DNA from: Henckelia pumila | Taxonomy: Eukaryota > Streptophyta > Magnoliopsida > Lamiales > Gesneriaceae | NCBI RefSeq assembly: GCF_033568475.1 | Contig: NC_133121.1 | Coordinates: 134,510,375 to 134,574,374 of the forward strand | Length of the DNA stretch: 64,000 nt | Direction of reading: 5' to 3' | Part shown: piece by piece, positions 58,076 to 64,000 of the stretch | Layout: each line of letters starts with the position of its first letter | How positions within the stretch are numbered: the stretch's first letter is position 1 | Program-made: the position numbers and the translations under genes | The notes under the pieces: generated by a model | Databases searched by the model: none | What the model saw: the letters and a program-made list of their open reading frames with translations, nothing else | What the model was told of the DNA's origin: nothing

Positions 58076-58417
58076 TTATTCTAAATCACATAATTTATCC
58101 AGTTTCAATCCTAAATTGCGATGCTCAGCACGTAAATCCGAGACATTTTGTAGTAGCTCAAGTAGTTTATTTGCGGTGTTGGGTCTCGAGCTAGAAGATT
58201 CATTTCGCGCACAACCTGAACTTTGTGACTCGTTCGAAGTAGTGCTGTAAATTGGATTTCTTGCTAAAGATTTAAATGCTTCCTCGGCCTCTTTTCTACT
58301 ATCATAACCTTGGAAACAAGCGCGGTGGAAACCACTTACTTGTGCGTCTGCTTCCGCCCAATTATCGTACACTCCAGGTTTGTGTCCACGGAAGACGACA
58401 TATGTTCTTCCCTGCAT
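58076..58417 (-). CDS. RNase H1 N-terminal / viroplasmin-like domain protein
   Basis: Frame of 113 residues. Residues 5-48 (YVVFRGHKPGVYDNWAEADA, then QVSGF..C.QGYDSRKEAEEAF) match the RNase H1 N-terminal domain (PF01693), a small RNA-DNA-hybrid or dsRNA binding fold: conserved Y-V-V, G+.PG.Y..W, QV.G, and ..EA..AF. It is followed by a serine-rich linker and a helical tail with leucine spacing (LLELLQNVSDLRAEHRNLGL). No RNase H catalytic domain follows, so it is not a full RNase H1; short plant proteins with only this domain are common. The ATG overlaps a good acceptor (AAAATGCAG|GGAAG), so the coding part may begin in an upstream exon. Confidence 0.7.
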   Translation of the reverse strand: MQGRTYVVFRGHKPGVYDNWAEADAQVSGFHRACFQGYDSRKEAEEAFKSLARNPIYSTTSNESQSSGCARNESSSSRPNTANKLLELLQNVSDLRAEHRNLGLKLDKLCDLE

Positions 58418-59100
58418 TTTCCAATTATTTAGGTTGAAAGCAAATAAAATGCTTTATTTTAGTTGCTGAAAATAATTTAATTCAATAATTTCCCGAGCAT
58501 GGCCTCAAAGTTTAACCAAATATTTTGTACAAAATGAAAGTGAAAAAAGTTCGTGGGATACATATTTTTACACACTTAACTAACAAATTGAAAATTTCCA
58601 ATTTCAGGGGTTTGAATGGCATTGAAGAAATTTACAAATGTACAAAATTATTTCTTAGTTAGTGGAACATAATTTCAAAGAAATAAAGTAAGAAAAGTAC
58701 GAAGATAATAAATACAAATTTATGGATAATACATTACCATCTAGTTATGTTTGAGGGATTTTTTTTACCAATATAGTTGGAAATGGATTCGACAACCACC
58801 CTGTACACCAAACGATAAACGTGCCTGCATAATATATTTTCACGAATTATGAGAATGCGGATATTAAGACGTAGCTGGTCTTCAACTAAATCCAGTTTTG
58901 ACAAAGGTTAACACAGTTTCGTGACTGAGAAATACACACAGAAACATAAATTTTTGCCCAACAACTTACCTTACTCGTTCATCTTACACCGGTCTGTTGC
59001 AGATACTTGTAGGAATTGAAATCGCCGGATTTGAGGTGCTTTATCGAGCGAGAAGAATTTTGAGGTACAAGCGACTCAAGTTGTTGGGATTTAGGTTTTC
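58418..59100 (-). other. Possible 5' exons of the RNase H1-N gene
   Basis: Minus strand, about 59100-58977 reads like a leader (AAACCTAAATCCCAACAACT.., ATGAACGAGTAAG|GTAAG), and 58825-58787 is a block between TTATGCAG and GTAAAAAA. Neither adds a clear protein, so a spliced 5' leader is the simplest reading. Confidence 0.4.
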
Positions 59101-59326
59101 GTTATTTGGGGGAATGTCATAATAGCCAGGGGTATTTCGGGGAAAAAGGCACTTATCCAACTTCGAAACACACGCCCAAAAAACCAATCAAACACAATAT
59201 ATGTTATCTCAATTATTTAAAAAAATTTAAAATTATATTTACTTATCCTTACCTTTATCATTCCATTATTAATCTCATCACATCTACCAAGCGCAGCCTA
59301 TCTGTAAACACCAAAACTTAATTTCT

Positions 59327-59330
<4 letters not shown>

Positions 59331-59364
<34 letters not shown>
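59331..59364. repeat. (AT)n microsatellite
   Basis: About 17 AT units. Confidence 0.9.
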
Positions 59365-59368
<4 letters not shown>

Positions 59369-59399
59369 GAGATGTCCATGAAATTAACGAAAGAATATT

Positions 59400-62000
59400 T
59401 TTACAAGAGTTGAAGATGGATAAACCGGTTATAGATTATATTGTATTAACATAAAACTACATTTAAACATTATTTTTATAAGCTCATGATATGAGTAATT
59501 GAAATCTTTTATCTTAAAATATTAATGTAAATATATAAAAAAAAAAAAACGAGTAGCATAAATGATGACACTAAATGACAACGGTTACATTGTTCAAAAT
59601 GTTGCAAATGTTTTTACTGGTTTCAGTCTTCAATATTATATTGATTCGATCCATCATCAAATTTATAAATAATTAACATGTTTTTACAAATACTATATAA
59701 TGATTATCAATTATTAATAAAATCTGCTTTACGTACGTATAGGGCAACAAGTCGATAACACTTCAATGTATATCAAAAGTAATTAGAGATATCAAATAAA
59801 GAATAATATAGACTTACTATCAAAATAGACAAAACGATTGAAATAAGAGATTGAATGTTAACATTTGTAATTAAAAAATTAAAAATTCAATAAAAAAAAA
59901 TCAGCAACGAAAGCATTGTAAGCAAAAGAAAATTATTAGATTTAAAAAAACAATAAATTAAAAAGAAAATATGATGTCCAAAAAATACATCGATCATTAA
60001 CGACATTAACATACAAGTAATAAAATACGATAACATACTAGAATGACGTTGAGAATGGTGAAATTATTGTTATTTTTGCAAGTAAAGATTTTTAGTAATA
60101 CATGTTGTATTGAACGATTATTTGAATTCTCAGTAATGCATTAAATTATTTGTAATAAAAAGAGTATGTCCAACAAAAAATAAAATATTAAAGATAGGAA
60201 ATTAATTCAAATGATTGAGGAGACATATATCATCACAAGAATTACCGTTAAAGATGATGAGTATTGATTCTTTCATATAGGTAAATAAAAAAATAGTTAA
60301 AGAGAGAAGAGTCCAACATATAAAAGAAAAAAAATATTTTCACAATTATTTAAATTAAAGTTTTCGAATACGTATTATCTATATTTTATTCCCATAAATC
60401 AATAGTTACAAAATAAGCCATCAATACATAAGATAGAAATTTACAAAATTAATATTTAATTTACTTTGATTAATTTATCTCAATTATTAACAAATACATA
60501 ATAAATCATATTGTTTCAAAGCATACATACATGAGATAGAAAATAATACGAATTTATGGTATGAAACATGCCATAGTTGCTCAATATTAATTAATCAACA
60601 AAATAATAAAAACACGAGTTGTAATAATTGCATATGTTTCAATATCAATCTCGTGTCAAGATAAAATTAACATTATATTTATAAGCTTACATTATTTATT
60701 GACAATGTCTTATTCTAAACTGTTATTAATGTAGATATAGAATAATGATGACCAAAATGATAAAAACATTGAAACTGTAAGGGTTACATTGTTAAATAAT
60801 AATGCAAATATTTTTATTACTTGAAATGTTAAAGATTATATTGATTCCACATGTAATAGTTATATATTATTACCAAGTATTAATAAAATATATTTTATTT
60901 AAAGAACAAAAACACTTCAATAAAGGGATGAAAGTGGGTTGAGTCTAAACTCATCCCCATATTAAACCGTCCCGACAAGACGAGTTTAGACTCGCCCAAA
61001 TGGGTCCACAAGCAAGTCCAGGTGGGTCTTCGGGTTTGGCCAAAATCACCACAAGAATTGCTATTAAAAATGATTAGAATATTGATTCTTGCATAGAGAA
61101 AAAACAACACATGATAAATGAAAAAAAAAATCGTGAAAGAAAAAACATTTCTACATATAAAGGAAAAAAATAATTATTAATAATTTAAATTAAAATTTAG
61201 AATGCATTATCTATGCCAATACTCGTAAAATAAGTAATATTCAACACATAAGCTAATATAGGACAATAAAAAATGAATATTTTATTTAATTTGATTAATT
61301 TATCTCACTTATTAACAAATACATAATAAATTATATCGGTTCAGATTATACATACAACGAAAATAAAATAAGATAAATAATGATACGAAGCATGTCATAA
61401 TTGCTGAATATTAATCAACAAAATGATGGAAAACCTGAGTTGTAATAATTGCACAAGCTTCAATATCAATATTGTATCAATTAGATAAAACTATATATAT
61501 TAAACATTATATATACAGACTAACATGATTTATTGATAATATATTGTTTTAAACTGTTAATATAACTATAGAATAACGAAAAAATAAAAATAAAAAAGAA
61601 CGTCCAATAACATCTTTGATCATTAACGATATCGATTTACAAGTAATAGAAAAAAATAATATAAAAATGGAGATTGGAGAAAATAAAATTATTTATACTC
61701 TTACAAATAATTATTTTCAGCATAAAAATAAAATAAAAAATAAAAAAAGAGGTCATACAACAAAATAATCAAAAAAAATATAAAAATATAAATAATTGAT
61801 GGAGACAACATTACAAGAATTATTATTGAAGATGATGAGAAATTGGGTTTTTAAAGATTAATAAAAAACGAAAGACAAACGAAAAAATCGTGAAAGAAAA
61901 AAAAGTGATTATATAAAGGAGGAAAATACGATATAATTTAATTTAAAATTTAGAGTGCATTATCTATTTTTTTTTCTCATAATCAGTAGTAGTAAAATAA
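59400..62000. repeat. Degenerate large tandem units in AT-rich non-coding DNA
   Basis: Recognisable words recur in order: GGTTACATTGTT.AA.A.TG.AAAT (59583, 60780), CATCACAAGAATTACCGTTA (60230) with relatives at 61047 and 61808, and AATTTAGAATGCATTATCTA (61193) with relatives at 60360 and 61945. At least three units about 0.8-1.2 kb apart. One foreign piece at 60925-61040 (GTGGGTTGAGTCTAAACTCA..CAGGTGGGTC) interrupts unit 2. No genes. Confidence 0.55.
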
Positions 62001-62269
62001 TTTTTCAATCCTAGGTTATTTTTTTTTCTTAAATATTATTTATCAAATATGTAGTGACATCAAATTATATATTTTTCTCAATGTCTAATGCATACAAAAT
62101 TATTATACTTATTACAACCATTATTTGCTAATAAAAACAAATTCAATTAGATTTTTAATATATAAAATTTTTGAAAAAATATTGTTCGCACTCATGATTT
62201 TATAATACATGTTGTACATATTATATAAATTGAATTTTAATATTTATTAAAATATCACTGATGTAGCCA

Positions 62270-62661
62270 AAAATCACTTGTATATGACACGTTGCTTCCG
62301 CAAAGTCCGGAGATCTTTAGTGGGTTGTTCCTACGTCACAAAACAAAGTCAGAGGAGCCGGGAGGGTTCCCGGCGAAGGCACTCCGACTCTCAAGTCAGT
62401 TATTACTCAAGGAATAATAATCGAGAGTAGAGCGATATAGTGCTTAAGAAAGTGTGTACCTTAATAATGAGGTGACTTGAGTTATTTATAAATATTCGGA
62501 GAGTTTTACGGACTTGAGCCTCTTATGGGCTTTTGTAGAATTCAGGGTCTGCTTGAATTAAATATATATAATATTTAAATAAGTTTGTGCCTCAAAAATA
62601 TTTAGAGTGGACCTTCATGAGTGGGCTCAGGCCCAGTTGAATTTTTTAGGTGTAACCTATC
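62270..62661 (-). mobile_element. LTR-like remnant
   Basis: Reverse reading starts TGATAGGTTACACC and ends GATTTTTGGCTACATCA. It contains (reversed) CTGACTTGAGAGTCGGAGTG..CGCCGGGAACCC, the same LTR motif as in the solo LTR at 21444. No target duplication could be found, so the limits are tentative. Confidence 0.45.
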
Positions 62662-63048
62662 ATAATTCTCATCACGTGCATATGTGAGAAAAAGAGAAAA
62701 AATTTAATGTCGTTGCCTTTTTTCCTAACTTTCCTTCTTTTAACATGTTCTGTCCATGTTTGTTTGTTTCGTCTTGTTCTTCTATGTTCATGCATGAGAT
62801 TGTGTATGTACGTTGATATTTGTATCTATATCCCATCCCCCCCTTGGGTCTTCATTGCCTCCCCTATTGGCGGCCAAGCTTGCGGCGACTTGTGGCGGTG
62901 TTATATTTTCGTCCGGCGAAGGTGTTGCTCGATTCTCAGCCATGGATTTTCTTTCTTGAAAGCATAGCCAAATCTGAAATTGAGAAGGGAGGGGGTCTCG
63001 AGAGCGCAAAAGGTGGTGCGGCTCTAAGTGAGGAAGGTGGTCGGCGAT
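62662..63048. other. Short GC-richer stretch, gene status unclear
   Basis: Open frames of 76-90 residues exist on both strands over 62707-63060, but they conflict and none shows a family. The stretch may be the start of the locus that continues beyond the MITE. Confidence 0.3.
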
Positions 63049-63609
63049 AGGGGTGTTCATCGGTCGGTTCGGTCTGGTTTTCGGTTTTTTATTTCGGTTT
63101 TTTCGGTTTTCGGTTTTAAAAATATATAATCCGATATCCGAACCGTTTTTCTTCGGTTCGGTTTGGTTTTTTACTAAATCGGTTCGGTTATTTCGGTCGG
63201 TTATTTCGGTTTTGATATAATTATTTTAATTAATATTATAAATATATTTTAAAATATAATATATTATCTTTTATTATTTTTTTGTAAAATATTTAAATTC
63301 AAAGTCTAAATGACTTAAATAAACAACAATCAACTAAAAATTATTAAAAATGATTCTTTATTCACTAGGTATCATCTCATAAAATATATAAAATAAACAA
63401 TTATATAAATAAAATTATTAATTTAATAAAATTTCGGTTTTTTCGGTCGGTTCGGTTTTGAGATATATAATCCGAAACCGAACCAAATAAATTTCGGTTT
63501 TAACATTTATATCCGAATTTCAAATTTCGGTTTTCGGTTCGGTTCGGTGTTTGGTTTTTCCGGTTTGGATTTTCGGTTTTTTCGGTTTTATCCGAAGTTT
63601 GAACACCCC
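63049..63609. mobile_element. hAT-type MITE rich in TTCGGTTCGG words
   Basis: Ends AGGGGTGTTCA and TGAACACCCC(T), flanked by the 8-bp duplication TCGGCGAT (63041-63048 and 63610-63617). Subterminal parts are packed with CGGTT/TTCGGTT words and their complements. No coding region. Confidence 0.85.
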
Positions 63610-63674
63610 TCGGCGATGCACAGAGGATGGAATCCAAAATGTTTATTATTATTATTATTATTATTTTAAAAAAA

Positions 63675-64000
63675 ATAATAATTGCAGGGTGTCATTTGCG
63701 AGGTAAGGTATTTTTGGTGTTGGTTGCTAACCGAAATAACTACCCCTCCTCATCAGCAGAGTCTGGCGATAATGGTGAAATTGACGAGTGTTTATCACCT
63801 TTGAATGAGTTGAATTCTTGTGATAGTAAGGGTTCCCAAGAGTCTTTAGGAGGATTGAGAGAGCGTGTTTTGGACGAGTTTGATATTTTAAACCCATTCC
63901 AAGAACTTGAATTATCATTTAAACATATTCTTAAGATTCCAAAAAATGGAGATTCATGTCAAGAACCGCCTCCGGGATATTTTACCGTATATCTGGAGTA
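63675..64000 (+). CDS. Unrecognised reading frame, runs off the window
   Basis: Open to the right edge (about 108 codons in the frame ending ..PPPGYFTVYLEY). Seen: an acidic serine-rich N-terminal part (SSSAESGDNGEIDECLSPLN), then FDILNPFQELELSFKHILKI and PPPGYFTVYLEY. The last motif resembles the 'PPPGYFT.Y...' start of plant transposon/gag-like domain proteins, suggesting a TE protein N-terminus; this is a memory-based impression, not an alignment. The start is uncertain: an acceptor-like TAATTGCAG lies at 63679-63687, so this may be an inner exon. Confidence 0.4.
   Translation, partial: MIIAGCHLRGKVFLVLVANRNNYPSSSAESGDNGEIDECLSPLNELNSCDSKGSQESLGGLRERVLDEFDILNPFQELELSFKHILKIPKNGDSCQEPPPGYFTVYLE

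Noticed and set aside
62788..63060. 90-residue minus-strand frame
   Set aside because: It overlaps a plus-strand frame of similar length, runs into the hAT MITE and shows no family motif.

Overview
The window is nuclear DNA of a flowering plant, most likely a eudicot. It is AT-rich, with intron-bearing genes, plant-only protein families (DUF716 membrane proteins, MULE transposase, DUF1985-like/Ulp1 protease, a respiratory-burst-oxidase relic) and dense nested transposable elements (TEs). The species cannot be fixed from sequence alone.

Backbone: three DUF716 (TMEM45-like) genes lie in tandem on the minus strand. Gene 1 (17-967) is intact, gene 2 (11682-14877) is broken, and gene 3 (43699-44631) is intact. 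Genes 2 and 3 sit in two copies of one ancestral duplicated block: copy A is about 1768-23460 and copy B about 26468-47395. The shared sequence is only about 5-6 kb per copy; the rest is TE insertion. Each copy therefore gives the empty site for most insertions in the other.

Copy A holds a non-autonomous Athila-like LTR element (2278-7520, 5-bp target-site duplication, TSD), a CACTA element downstream of gene 2 (8106-11663, 3-bp TSD), a solo LTR inside the gene 2 reading frame (12415-14672, 5-bp TSD), a second CACTA element in opposite orientation just before the gene 2 start codon (14881-20584, 3-bp TSD) carrying a VDAC-porin exon, and a small solo LTR (21444-22102). Between the copies is a mostly gene-free stretch with TRIM-like remnants and a MULE-type MITE. 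Copy B holds a Helitron (26725-27271) carrying a tRNA-derived SINE, a second SINE fragment, a foldback MITE, and an autonomous-type Mutator-like element of about 14 kb (28356-42341).

The large Mutator-like element is the most notable object. It has diverged terminal inverted repeats, a nine-exon DUF1985-like plus Ulp1/C48-protease gene on the plus strand (29362-32164), a MURA-type transposase gene on the minus strand (39258-41683, broken by one frameshift), and between their 3' ends a large non-coding tandem array (about 32.3-38.6 kb, 228-bp and about 415-bp units), itself split by a 2.8-kb solo LTR. The layout recalls VANDAL-type elements, whose DUF1985 proteins act on element repeats to counter silencing; that link is inference.

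Downstream of copy B come an LTR element of copia type without coding capacity (47619-52917), a region with a respiratory burst oxidase pseudogene fragment (54589-55031) and other exon-like pieces, a piece of another subterminal-repeat transposon, a reversed copia LTR fragment, a small gene with an RNase H1 N-terminal/viroplasmin-like domain (58076-58417, minus), a highly AT-rich degenerate tandem region (59.4-62.0 kb), an LTR-like remnant, a hAT-type MITE with an 8-bp TSD (63049-63609), and an open reading frame running off the right edge.
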